Positions 17,236 to 24,114 of a stretch of DNA of 43,120 nt are shown here, one piece after another. Source of the DNA: a bacterium. Its GTDB lineage: Bacteria; Chloroflexota; Dormibacteria; Aeolococcales; Bog-877. The DNA lies in NCBI GenBank assembly GCA_021801645.1, contig JAJYXT010000062.1, forward strand, positions 1 through 43,120. Direction: 5' to 3'. The position numbers and the translations under genes are program-made. The first letter of the stretch is position 1. Every line of letters begins with the position of its first letter. The notes below the pieces were generated by a model. It was not told where the DNA came from, made no database searches, and was given only the letters and a program-made list of their open reading frames with translations.

Positions 17236-18674
17236 CGCCAGAAGGGCAGACGGGGCAGCAACCGGTCCACCACCGCCACCGCGGACTCAGCCAGGCTGAG
17301 GGCCACGGCACCGGCGAGGGAGCCGGGATCTGGGGCGATCCCTGCGTCCTGCCCAGGCGTTCTGGGAAGGCCAAAGGTGAGTTCGGCAGGGAGCGACTGC
17401 AGGAGCTCAGCGGTGAGGAGCTGCCGCACGCGCTCCCGGCGGCGTGCCTCCACCATCGGTTGCCGCACGCTGGGGCGGGCCGCGCGGGCCGCTCCCGCCA
17501 GCCCCCGGGTGGCCAGCGGCCGGTGCCCGCGCACCAGGAGGGAGTGGGCGAAGTCCCTCTCCATGGTGGCGCGCTGGGCCAGAAGCGCCAGCTGGAACCG
17601 CTCGTCCGCCACCCGGTCCAGGGCGGCGGCGGCACTGAGCCAGGGGGCGTCAGCCGCCGCGGCGGTGAAGAGCCGTTCCAGGGAGGCCCAGATGGAGAGC
17701 GGGAGCCGCAGGGTTGGCACGGTCTCCCCCCCGGCCTGTCGCGCCGAGCTCCGCACCCGCGGCCGGCTCACCTCCGATCGGTCGCCCGCTGCAGCCAGCG
17801 CCGCCACCAGGCCGGCGGCCACATCGGGCACCACCCCGGGAGGCTTCACGAATCCGTACACGGAGCGGGGGTTGAAGCGCCGCCAGCCCTCGCCCCCGTC
17901 CACGGCGCCGATCCAGCCGACCATGCGGGCCATCTCATACGAGTCGTCGACCACGCGGGTGACCAGGGAGGCGCGAGGCTCAGCGCCTCGGCCCAGCTCC
18001 TCCGGCACCATCACCTCCACCCCGCCATGGCGCAACCGGGCCTGCACCGGCAGGGCCAGAGGCGCCCGGCTGGACCTGTCCAGGACCGCGAGCGCGGCTG
18101 GCATCCCGTCCGCCAGCATCTGCATCCCCGAGAGCTGCAACCGCCCGGAGTAGCTCCGGCGCCGGGGCGGGCCGATGGGCGAAGGCGGGCGGCGCTCCCT
18201 GGGCAGGGTGAAGCGACCGACCCGCCGCCTGTCCCATCCCTGGCCCTGGGCCACCCTCCAGACCTCCACGATGCGCACCCGGATCAGGACCCGCCGCCAG
18301 TACTCCCCGTACAGCCGGCGCCAGAAGGGGTGCTCAGAGCTGATGCCGAAGAACTCCCGCTGGGCACCGGGCCCCCCCATGAGGCGGAAGAGCTGGGCCA
18401 GGTTCTCGGTGCCGTCGCCGGAGTGCACCGTGGCCTCTCCCCTGATCACCACAGGGTCGCCCGCAGGGGACCAGCGCATCATCGCCACCCGGGGGTGGAC
18501 GGTGAGGTTGCGCACCTTGGAGGTGAATCCCACGGTGGTCGAGGTCCAGATCTCACCCTGATCGGGGAGGAGCCGGGCGCCCACCGCCGCCCACACCGGG
18601 GTTCCCCAGGGGTTGAGTGTGACCAGGTCCCACTGCAGGAAGCGGTCCAGCCCCTCCAGATGACTCAGCGACAT
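17232..18674 (-). CDS. FMN-binding split-barrel (pyridoxamine-phosphate-oxidase-like) protein with long C-terminal region
   Basis: The 480-residue protein begins with a pyridoxamine 5'-phosphate oxidase-like split barrel (about 10-150). It includes NPWGTPVWAAVGARLL, EIWTSTTVGFTSKVRNL and HPRVAMMRWSPAGDPVVIRGEA, typical of F420/FMN-dependent oxidoreductases. A second barrel-like segment (about 165-270) follows, reading LALPVQARLRHGGVEVMVPE. The last 200 or so residues are helical, Ala/Arg-rich and unrecognised. Cofactor and substrate are unknown. The ATG at 18674 is preceded by GGGGGG and, 7 nt up, by TACCGT. It diverges from the SRPBCC gene and overlaps the CPBP start by 4 nt. Confidence 0.72.
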   Translation of the reverse strand: MSLSHLEGLDRFLQWDLVTLNPWGTPVWAAVGARLLPDQGEIWTSTTVGFTSKVRNLTVHPRVAMMRWSPAGDPVVIRGEATVHSGDGTENLAQLFRLMGGPGAQREFFGISSEHPFWRRLYGEYWRRVLIRVRIVEVWRVAQGQGWDRRRVGRFTLPRERRPPSPIGPPRRRSYSGRLQLSGMQMLADGMPAALAVLDRSSRAPLALPVQARLRHGGVEVMVPEELGRGAEPRASLVTRVVDDSYEMARMVGWIGAVDGGEGWRRFNPRSVYGFVKPPGVVPDVAAGLVAALAAAGDRSEVSRPRVRSSARQAGGETVPTLRLPLSIWASLERLFTAAAADAPWLSAAAALDRVADERFQLALLAQRATMERDFAHSLLVRGHRPLATRGLAGAARAARPSVRQPMVEARRRERVRQLLTAELLQSLPAELTFGLPRTPGQDAGIAPDPGSLAGAVALSLAESAVAVVDRLLPRLPFWR

Positions 18675-18681
18675 CCCCCCA

Positions 18682-18698
18682 ACGGTACGGGATATCCT
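18682..18698. promoter_or_regulatory. Compact divergent -10 elements between split-barrel and SRPBCC genes
   Basis: On the minus strand TACCGT (18687 to 18682) lies 7 nt before the ATG at 18674. On the plus strand TATCCT (18693-18698) lies 11 nt before an ATG at 18710, which opens a micro-ORF. The two hexamers are 5 bp apart. Confidence 0.4.
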
Positions 18699-18709
18699 CA
18701 GGACCGCAC

Positions 18710-18739
18710 ATGTCGCCGCTGCCCCCCCACGATGCCTGA
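18710..18739 (+). CDS. Putative 9-residue leader micro-ORF overlapping SRPBCC gene start
   Basis: The frame MSPLPPHDA opens at an ATG 11 nt after the TATCCT hexamer. It closes with TGA at 18737-18739, five bases inside the SRPBCC gene that starts at 18732. It would precede the main gene on the same near-leaderless transcript. The evidence is positional only. Confidence 0.25.
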   Translation: MSPLPPHDA

Positions 18740-19217
18740 GGCCCGCGCGCGCCGCCTCATCCGGGCGGCTCCGGCGCTGGTCTTCGACTTCATCGCGGAC
18801 ATCGACAACGCGCCGCGCTGGATGTTCGGGGTTCGAGAGGTCCGGGGCACCACCCACCGCCCGGTGCTGGAGGGCGACCGCCTGCACATCCGCCTTGTCG
18901 CCGGGGGCCGGTTGGCGGACAGCGAATGGGTCATAGGGCGGTGCGTGCCCCCCCGGCTCCTCACCAGCTCAGGACAGGCGCTGGGGGCGACCGGCCGCTT
19001 GGAGGTGACCTGCGTGGCCCAGGGATCTCAGCTCACTGAGGTCACCCAGCGGTTGGTCTACCAGCTGCCGGGAGGGCCGCTGGGGCTGCTCGCCGCCCGG
19101 TTCGGGGTGAGCAGCATCCTGGAGCTGCAGGCGCAGCGGTCACTGCAGGCCCTGGCGGGGATCCTGGAGAAGGGGCCATCTGGGTCCGGTCGACCGGTTG
19201 GCGACCCGGCGCTCTAG
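18732..19217 (+). CDS. SRPBCC-family (polyketide cyclase/START-like) protein
   Basis: The 161-residue protein has the helix-grip SRPBCC pattern. An N-terminal strand and helix read RRLIRAAPALVFDFIADIDNAPRWMFGVREV, followed by a beta-sheet (DRLHIRLVAGGRLADSEWVI) and a long C-terminal helix (ELQAQRSLQALAGILEK). These domains bind hydrophobic ligands; the ligand here is unknown. No ribosome site precedes the ATG at 18732. A micro-ORF overlaps the start and may feed ribosomes to it. The gene end overlaps the proposed LplA-like start by 20 bp, so the three genes SRPBCC, LplA-like and def form one unit. Confidence 0.8.
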   Translation: MPEARARRLIRAAPALVFDFIADIDNAPRWMFGVREVRGTTHRPVLEGDRLHIRLVAGGRLADSEWVIGRCVPPRLLTSSGQALGATGRLEVTCVAQGSQLTEVTQRLVYQLPGGPLGLLAARFGVSSILELQAQRSLQALAGILEKGPSGSGRPVGDPAL

Positions 19218-19917
19218 GGAGGCGGGAATCAGCATTCTGGGCTGGGCGGTCGAGGAGGGCGGAACCCGGGCTGAGCACGACCCGCTCCTCAACCCCGATC
19301 GGATCTTCGACCTCGTCCCCCCCGAACCCCGCAGGGCGCTGGTGCTCGCCCTGCTCAGCCGGCCCGGGGTGACCCTGGGCCCGTCGCTCACCCGCCGGCC
19401 GGAGGTGGTGGCGGCAATCTCAGCGATCCCGGGTGTCGGGGAGGTCCGGTTCAGCCCCATCGGCGGCACGGTGGGCCCCGGTGGGCCTGGATGGGTCTCC
19501 ATCCTGTTCGCCGTTCACCTGCCTCCAGGGCAGCCCCGCCCCCTGGATCAGGTCCTCAATTTGGTGCGCTCCTGGCTCATGGATCGGCTGGGCGGGATCG
19601 ACCTCCAGCGGGGGCGGGTCGTGGGTGCCTGGTGCCCGGGTTTCAGCGACCTCGCCGTGGCGGGGCGCAAGCTGGTCGGCGTGGGCTTCAAGCTCCGCCG
19701 CGATGAGGTGCTGGCCCGGGCGGTCATCTGCGTTCGCGCCCCGACCGCGGAGGAGCTGGAGACGCTCAGCAGCTGCCACCTGGCGTTCGGGGAGGGGGTG
19801 GCCGCCACCAGCCTGACCTCCCTGGCGGAGGCCCTAGGACGCCCCGGATTGACCAGAGAGGCGTCCCTGCAGCTGCTCGGCATCCCAGCCCCCCCGGCTG
19901 GGATGATCTTGGGATGA
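19198..19917 (+). CDS. Lipoate/biotin protein ligase (LplA/BPL)-superfamily protein
   Basis: The protein of up to 239 residues has the LplA-like pattern. A segment PGVTLGPSLTRRPEVV is followed by VRFSPIGGTVGPGGPGWVSILFAVHLP, the place of the RR-GGxxVxH lipoyl-AMP loop. The signature GFSDLAVAGRKLVGVGFKLRRD carries the conserved GRK lysine. Members attach lipoate, octanoate or biotin to carrier lysines, but this one lacks the usual His of the loop, so the specificity is open. The start is uncertain. TTG 19198 is the only in-frame start near the domain edge, yet GGGAGG at 19216-19221 would fit a start further in. Its TGA overlaps the ATG of the deformylase gene. Confidence 0.7.
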   Translation: MATRRSREAGISILGWAVEEGGTRAEHDPLLNPDRIFDLVPPEPRRALVLALLSRPGVTLGPSLTRRPEVVAAISAIPGVGEVRFSPIGGTVGPGGPGWVSILFAVHLPPGQPRPLDQVLNLVRSWLMDRLGGIDLQRGRVVGAWCPGFSDLAVAGRKLVGVGFKLRRDEVLARAVICVRAPTAEELETLSSCHLAFGEGVAATSLTSLAEALGRPGLTREASLQLLGIPAPPAGMILG

Positions 19918-20411
19918 GGTTCCCATCCCCCCTTCAGCTGGTCACCGATCCAGCTGCGGTGCTCCACCACCGGGCCGAGCGGGTGCGCAACTTCGATCAC
20001 GAGCTGAAGGAGCTGGTGGCCGAGATGTACGTGCGTTGCGTGGAGTGGAACGGGGTGGGGCTGGCTGCGCCGCAGGTGGGGCTCAGCCTGCAGCTGGCGG
20101 TGATCGTCTACGAGGGTCGGCGCTTCGCCATCTGCAACCCGGAGCGGCTCGCCGCCCAGGGAGAGGTGGACGCCCGCGAGGGCTGCCTCTCCCTCCCCGG
20201 TCGGGTGGGGGTGGTGCGCCGGTTCGAGTCCACCACAGTCCGCTACCGCAACCCGCAGGGCCGGGGGGTGGTGCGCAGCTTCGAAGGCTGGCTGGCCCGC
20301 ATCGTCCAGCACGAGTCCGACCACCTGCTGGGAGTCCTCTGCCCCGAGCGGCTGGCGCCCGGCGAGATCTTCCACGAGATCGAAGACGAGGAGGAGGAGC
20401 TGGAGGGCTGA
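19914..20411 (+). CDS. def: Peptide deformylase
   Basis: It removes the N-formyl group from nascent proteins. The 165-residue enzyme has all three motifs: GVGLAAPQVG (from G47), EGCLSLPG with metal ligand C91, and QHESDHL with H133, E134 and H137. The metal is Fe2+ or Zn2+ in the family. A run of acidic residues (EIEDEEEELEG) forms the C-terminus. It is joined by a 4-bp ATGA overlap to the LplA-like gene. A perfect 12-bp GC hairpin follows the stop codon. Length and motifs are typical, so the call is firm. Confidence 0.97.
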   Translation: MRFPSPLQLVTDPAAVLHHRAERVRNFDHELKELVAEMYVRCVEWNGVGLAAPQVGLSLQLAVIVYEGRRFAICNPERLAAQGEVDAREGCLSLPGRVGVVRRFESTTVRYRNPQGRGVVRSFEGWLARIVQHESDHLLGVLCPERLAPGEIFHEIEDEEEELEG

Positions 20412-20422
20412 CGCCCCGGATG

Positions 20423-20453
20423 GGCCGGCGGCCCGACCCGGGGGCCGCCGGCC
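20423..20453. terminator. Bidirectional hairpin between def and yceI
   Basis: GGCCGGCGGCCC (20423-20434) pairs perfectly with GGGCCGCCGGCC (20442-20453) around a 7-nt loop, between two convergent stop codons. There is no T-tract on either strand, but the position and stem strength fit a shared terminator. Confidence 0.7.
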
Positions 20454-20464
20454 AGCACCGCCAC

Positions 20465-21004
20465 TCAGGCGGAGGCGGTCTCCTCGACCAGGTTGGCCTC
20501 GGCGTCCACCGAGATCTTCACCTCGTCGCCGACCAGCATCCCGCCGGTCTCCAGGGCGACGTTCCACGTGAGCCCGAAGTCCTTGCGGCTGATGGTGGTG
20601 GTGGCCTCGAAGCCGGCCGCCTTGACGCCGTAGGGGCTGACCTGGGTCCCGAGGTGGGTGACGTCCAGCGCGATCGGCCGGGTCACGTCCTTGATCGTCA
20701 GGTCGCCGGCGACCCGGTAGCGGTCCCCGCCCAGGTGCTCCACCCGGGTGCTCTGGAAGACCATCTCCGGGAACTTGTCCGCCTCGAAGAAGTCCGCGGA
20801 GGTGAGGTGGGCGTTGCGCTGCGGCTCGCGGGTGTCGATGCTCGCCACCTTGACCACCGCCCGGACCGAGCTCTTGGTGAGGTCCTCGGGATCGAGCTCC
20901 AAATCGGCGCTGAACTCCCTAAAGTTTCCCTTCACCGTGCTCACCATCATGTGGCGAACCGAGAACTCGATCGCCGAGTGGGCCATGTCCAACTTCCAAG
21001 TCAT
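20465..21004 (-). CDS. YceI-family polyisoprenoid-binding protein
   Basis: The 179-residue lipocalin-like beta-barrel begins MTWKLDMAHSAIEFSVRH. It continues with the family pattern VKGNFREFSADLELDPEDL, SSVRAVVKVASIDTREPQRNAHL and FFEADKFPEMVFQST. E. coli YceI-type proteins bind isoprenoid quinone-like lipids. No signal peptide is present, so this copy is cytoplasmic. The ATG at 21004 has a strong GGAGG site 7 nt upstream, which makes the start secure. It diverges from a MarR gene across a 72-bp region holding a partial palindrome, a common YceI/MarR arrangement. Confidence 0.92.
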   Translation of the reverse strand: MTWKLDMAHSAIEFSVRHMMVSTVKGNFREFSADLELDPEDLTKSSVRAVVKVASIDTREPQRNAHLTSADFFEADKFPEMVFQSTRVEHLGGDRYRVAGDLTIKDVTRPIALDVTHLGTQVSPYGVKAAGFEATTTISRKDFGLTWNVALETGGMLVGDEVKISVDAEANLVEETASA

Positions 21005-21040
21005 GCACAATCCTCCAATGTCGCGCCCGCCGCGGTCATA

Positions 21041-21054
21041 ATTGCAGGTACAAT
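21041..21054. promoter_or_regulatory. Partial palindrome (candidate MarR operator) in yceI/marR intergenic region
   Basis: ATTG (21041-21044) and CAAT (21051-21054) flank a 6-nt core, giving 10 of 14 palindromic positions. TACAAT (21049-21054) could be the -10 for the MarR gene. AT-rich MarR/OhrR sites look similar. The single match is weak evidence. Confidence 0.4.
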
Positions 21055-21076
21055 CATAACCCAGAGGTAGTTGTCT

Positions 21077-21586
21077 GTGCAAGCAACCACGGACGCGGCG
21101 ATCGACCCGGCGGCCCGGGCCGCTTGGAACTCCTTCCTGCGCGCCCACGCGGTCCTGATCCGGGCGCTGGAGCGGGAGCTCCTGGCCGCCCGGGGCCTGC
21201 CCCTGGCCGAGTACGACGTGCTGGTGCAGCTGGCTCAGGTGCCGGAGGGTCGGCTGAGAATGGCCCAGCTGGCCGACCGGGTACTGCTGAGCCGCAGTGG
21301 ACTGACCCGCCTGGTGGAGCGGATGGAGGCCTCCGGGCTGGTGCGCCGTGAGGTATGCCCCAGCGACGCCCGGGGGTACTTCGCCACCATCACCGAGGAG
21401 GGCCGGAGGCGGATGGTGAGCAGTGAGGAGATCCACCTGCGCTCGCTGCGAGATCACTTCACCGGCCCGTTAGACTCAAGTCAGATGGTCCAGCTCCGCC
21501 AGGTCTGTGACCGGCTCCTGGAGGGGAGCCCGGAGGAGCCGGCCCGCTGTCCGTCGTCCGACCAGCCAGTCGCCGAGGAGGTGTGA
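21077..21586 (+). CDS. MarR-family transcriptional regulator
   Basis: The 169-residue winged-helix protein has AEYDVLVQLAQVP, the HTH MAQLADRVLLSRSGLTRLVERMEASGL, and a wing PSDARGYFATITEEG. Similar MarR proteins control quinone- or oxidant-responsive genes. The GTG at 21077 was preferred because AGAGG lies 9 nt upstream; a TTG two codons earlier is also possible. It likely regulates the divergent yceI and the downstream PCP_red gene. That gene's ribosome site, GAGGAGGT, overlaps its last codons. A DNA site is proposed at 21041-21054. Confidence 0.92.
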   Translation: MQATTDAAIDPAARAAWNSFLRAHAVLIRALERELLAARGLPLAEYDVLVQLAQVPEGRLRMAQLADRVLLSRSGLTRLVERMEASGLVRREVCPSDARGYFATITEEGRRRMVSSEEIHLRSLRDHFTGPLDSSQMVQLRQVCDRLLEGSPEEPARCPSSDQPVAEEV

Positions 21587-21588
21587 GC

Positions 21589-22290
21589 ATGCCGGAGCCG
21601 GAAGCGGAGCGCTGCCCGTATCCGGGAGCCGGATCGGCTGCCGAGGGGTGCCCGGTGCCGCACGCGGAGGGGGCGCCCGGATGGGACGTGGACGCCCATC
21701 TGGAGGCGGTTCGGCGAGCCCGGCAGGCCGCCCCCGCCAGCCACATGGCCCCGGAGCGGGCCGAGCAGATGGCCATCGGGGCTGCCGAGCAGCGGGCCCG
21801 CCAGCGCGGTGTGGACGAGATCGGCTCCAAGTTCGTGGAGAGCCTGGGGAAGAAGCTGGGCTATGGACATCCGCTCAGTGACCGCACGGGACTCCCCCAG
21901 TTCACCTGGACCGAGGAGGCCGAGCGGCGGCTGGAGGAGGTCCCCGACTTCTGCCGAGAGCTGACCCGCTGGCGGGTGGAGTGGACCGCGCTCAAGAAGG
22001 GGCTGGGGACCACCATCACCCCGGAGATCATGGAGATCAAGTACCAGATGTGGGGTGAGGTATCCCACCGAATTCAGGAGCGGCGCGCGCAGGAGCTCCC
22101 CTGGACCGAGTCCGCCCTGGCCCGCTTCGCGCGGGTCCCGGATTTCGTGAAGGGCCAGGTCCTGGAGGCGGTCGAGGGCAACGCCCGCCAGTTGGGGGCG
22201 TCCCAGGTAGACGACGAGGTCGTCGACCAGGTCATCCGCCGCTGGTCCGAGACCGGCGACTTCCATGAGGGGCTCTACGGGTTCCGCTGA
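21589..22290 (+). CDS. Tandem PCP_red-domain protein (PCP reductase family-like)
   Basis: The 233-residue protein has two copies of a motif resembling PF08369 (PCP_red), the small C-terminal domain of the light-independent protochlorophyllide reductase B subunit. Copy one (about 105-155) begins FTWTEEAERRLEEVPDFCR. Copy two (about 165-222) begins LPWTESALARFARVPDFV, followed by VEGNARQLGASQVDDEVVD. The N-terminal 100 residues hold two cysteines (CPYP and CPVP) and charged helices of unknown role. No other bacteriochlorophyll gene is in the window. The ATG at 21589 has GAGGAGGT 5 nt upstream and starts 2 bp after the MarR stop codon. A redox or Fe-S accessory role is only a guess. Confidence 0.72.
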   Translation: MPEPEAERCPYPGAGSAAEGCPVPHAEGAPGWDVDAHLEAVRRARQAAPASHMAPERAEQMAIGAAEQRARQRGVDEIGSKFVESLGKKLGYGHPLSDRTGLPQFTWTEEAERRLEEVPDFCRELTRWRVEWTALKKGLGTTITPEIMEIKYQMWGEVSHRIQERRAQELPWTESALARFARVPDFVKGQVLEAVEGNARQLGASQVDDEVVDQVIRRWSETGDFHEGLYGFR

Positions 22291-22306
22291 GCCTTCAGCC
22301 CCGGGG

Positions 22307-22687
22307 TCAGGTTCGGGGATACAAGCCTGACCGCGCTTCCTCTACCGAGACCTCTCCCCGGGCCAGGGCACGCAGGAGCTCCAGGGGGCCCTCGGGTGGG
22401 GTCGGCGCCCCCGGTTCCAGCCCCAGCTTGACCAGGACCGCGTCCAGCCGGGCGCGGGCCGCCGGATAGCTGACCCCGAGACCCCGCTCCAAGGCCTTCA
22501 TGTTGCCCCGGGAGGCGAGGAAGAGCTTGAGGAGCTCTCGTTCCTCGCCTCTCAGGGAGCAGAACTCGCAGCTGGGGAAGTCGCCGCTTAGCTCGGTCCC
22601 GCAGGCGCGGCAGCTGAGCCGGGTCAGCCGCAGCTCCTCGCCGCACACCGGGCAGCGGTGGGGTGGGTGCAGCTCCGGTTCGGTCAA
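22307..22687 (-). CDS. DUF2089-family zinc-ribbon regulator-like protein
   Basis: The 126-residue protein starts with a four-cysteine ribbon (CPVCGEELRLTRLSCRACG) plus CEFC. A helix-turn-helix-like segment follows (LLKLFLASRGNMKALERGLGVSYPAARARLD), as in DUF2089. It ends with LLRALARGEVSVEEARSGL, which resembles the SHOCT-like motif at the start of its partner. DUF2089 proteins are thought to bind DNA. The TTG at 22687 overlaps the partner's stop codon (TTGA) and has GGAGC upstream, so the pair is translationally coupled. It probably regulates its own operon. Confidence 0.85.
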   Translation of the reverse strand: MTEPELHPPHRCPVCGEELRLTRLSCRACGTELSGDFPSCEFCSLRGEERELLKLFLASRGNMKALERGLGVSYPAARARLDAVLVKLGLEPGAPTPPEGPLELLRALARGEVSVEEARSGLYPRT

Positions 22688-23457
22688 CCGAGCTCCACCC
22701 AGACGGCCCCTGTGGTGGCCTCGAGCTGGAGCTGTCCGGAACCCTCCCCAACGGTCACATGACGAACATCCCCACCCATGGTCCACCCGGCCGAAAGCCC
22801 CGGGTCATCCCCGGGCAGCGTGATCTTGCCCAGGGTGCTGCGCGCCTCCACCCGGACGCTGGACCCCGGCTTGAGCACCACCTTCACGGTGCCGGCGTCA
22901 CAGCGGATTCTGGAGGTCCCGGTAGCCAGCACGCCCTCCACTGACACGGTGCCCCAGGTGACCTTGAGGTCCAGCGGCTGGGTGACCCCGGTGAGCTTGG
23001 CGCTGCCGGCCTGGATGTCGGCGCGGATCGGCGCCAGGATCCCCTGCACGGTGAGCAGGCCGGCTGCCATCTCCACCTCCAGGGGCAGGTTGGGATTCAT
23101 CCTCACCACGATCGGCCGCAGCGGCATCTCGTGAGCCCCGAAGGGAGGCCTCTCCGGCCAGTGGAAGGAGAACCACCCAGAAGCGTCGGAGAGCGGCATC
23201 CCCCGGATCACCAGTGCATCGCCCTCCCTCCCCGCCTGATGGGGCCCGGTCACCACGGCGTCCCGGACCTCCGGGTCCCCGACAACCCTCGTGGGGTGCA
23301 TCAGCCCGGTCACCCGCACCCTGGCCACCGGGGACTCGGCCACAGCCACCGCCCCGCCGCGGCGGATCTCGGCCAACCTCGCCGCCGCCTCCTCCGGTGA
23401 CAGCCCACCCGCGGCCACCTGGCGGAGGATCTCCTCGATCTGTTCGTCGTCTTGCAT
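22684..23457 (-). CDS. DUF4097-like beta-strand-repeat protein with SHOCT-like N-terminus
   Basis: The 257-residue protein starts with a short amphipathic helix pair (EQIEEILRQVAAGGLSPEEAAARL). It continues as a long beta-rich repeat typical of DUF4097/YvlB proteins (GLLTVQGILAPIRADIQAGSAKLTG, TVKVVLKPGSSVRVEA). The family is a putative adhesin or bactofilin-like beta-helix of unresolved role and lacks a signal peptide here. The ATG at 23457 is 6 nt after AAAAAT, which is 17 bp from TTGACA, so the mRNA should be leaderless. It overlaps the DUF2089 gene by 4 bp, a pairing seen in other genomes. Confidence 0.8.
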   Translation of the reverse strand: MQDDEQIEEILRQVAAGGLSPEEAAARLAEIRRGGAVAVAESPVARVRVTGLMHPTRVVGDPEVRDAVVTGPHQAGREGDALVIRGMPLSDASGWFSFHWPERPPFGAHEMPLRPIVVRMNPNLPLEVEMAAGLLTVQGILAPIRADIQAGSAKLTGVTQPLDLKVTWGTVSVEGVLATGTSRIRCDAGTVKVVLKPGSSVRVEARSTLGKITLPGDDPGLSAGWTMGGDVRHVTVGEGSGQLQLEATTGAVWVELG

Positions 23458-23463
23458 GAGTAT

Positions 23464-23492
23464 ATTTTTGCCCGGATAGTTGGTTTTGTCAA
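23464..23492 (-). promoter_or_regulatory. Leaderless promoter of the DUF4097-DUF2089 operon
   Basis: On the minus strand TTGACA (23492-23487), a 17-nt spacer and AAAAAT (23469-23464) are followed by 6 nt and the ATG at 23457. A TATACT hexamer also lies here but is only 1 nt from the ATG. Confidence 0.55.
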
Positions 23493-23689
23493 GCTTGATC
23501 GAGAGAATTCGACCGACACGGCACATTTCTCGCAGCCTCTCGCCTGCGCTCCGGCCAGTGCGCCGCCGGTGGGCGTCGCCGGCGCTCACATCCCACCTTC
23601 GCCGGCGGGAACCAACTCCGGATCCGAGCGGTCTGAGGCCGATGGCGGAGCCGGGCGGCGCAACTCAGGGCCCTCGCCTCGGCCGAGCG

Positions 23690-23695
23690 TAAGAT
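23690..23695 (+). promoter_or_regulatory. -10 element, leaderless small membrane protein gene
   Basis: TAAGAT is followed by exactly 6 nt and the GTG at 23702, with no ribosome site between. No clear -35 is seen. Confidence 0.45.
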
Positions 23696-23701
23696 CCGGG
23701 C

Positions 23702-24007
23702 GTGCTCCCCACCACCGGCCCCAGTGGCGACGCCGCCCGCCCGATCCCCAGGCTCACCAGGACCGAGGTCGGGATGTGGGTGGTGTATGGGGTGGTGGCG
23801 GTGATCACCGTGGTGGTCCCGATCGTGAGCCACCGTCTCAACCTCGCAGATTTCGGAGCCTGGGTCCTGGTCCTGGGGGCGGCGGGGATGAGCCTCGGCT
23901 GGTATCGCTCCGGCGCACTGCGGTCCCGGGAGTGGATGGAGGAGGCGGAATACGAGGAGTTCCTCAAAGAGATGCAGGCGCCCTATCAGCCGCCGGAACC
24001 GACCTGA
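23702..24007 (+). CDS. Small two-TM membrane protein, unknown function
   Basis: The 101-residue protein has a hydrophilic N-terminus, two hydrophobic helices (about 24-43 with GMWVVYGVVAVITVVVPIV, and 50-68 with FGAWVLVLGAAGMSLGW), and an acidic cytoplasmic tail (EWMEEAEYEEFLKEM). I do not recognise the family. The GTG at 23702 lies 6 nt after TAAGAT, which supports a leaderless start. It sits alone between the DUF4097 operon and the iron permease gene, which has its own promoter. Confidence 0.7.
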   Translation: MLPTTGPSGDAARPIPRLTRTEVGMWVVYGVVAVITVVVPIVSHRLNLADFGAWVLVLGAAGMSLGWYRSGALRSREWMEEAEYEEFLKEMQAPYQPPEPT

Positions 24008-24032
24008 GTCGCGAAGGGTGGCATATTCCGAC

Positions 24033-24062
24033 TTGACAGATACGATTTAGTCTCCGTACCGT
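24033..24062 (+). promoter_or_regulatory. Promoter of the FTR1 gene
   Basis: TTGACA (24033-24038) is followed after 18 bp by TACCGT (24057-24062). A nearby TACG...CGTA (24041 and 24055 areas) is a weak inverted repeat. No convincing DtxR/Fur box is seen, so iron control is only expected from the gene's role. Confidence 0.5.
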
Positions 24063-24114
24063 AGCCGGGGCGGCGAACGCCGCAGCGGCTCAGCTACAGG
24101 AGGTGCCGGGGTCC

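Noticed and set aside
17460-18731. Long plus-strand frame upstream of the SRPBCC gene
   Set aside because: It is antisense to the split-barrel gene; only its end from 18732 matches a protein family.
23459-23464. TATACT as the -10 of the DUF4097 gene
   Set aside because: It ends 1 nt before the ATG, too close for a transcription start that includes the start codon. AAAAAT at 23469-23464 fits both the -35 spacing and the start.
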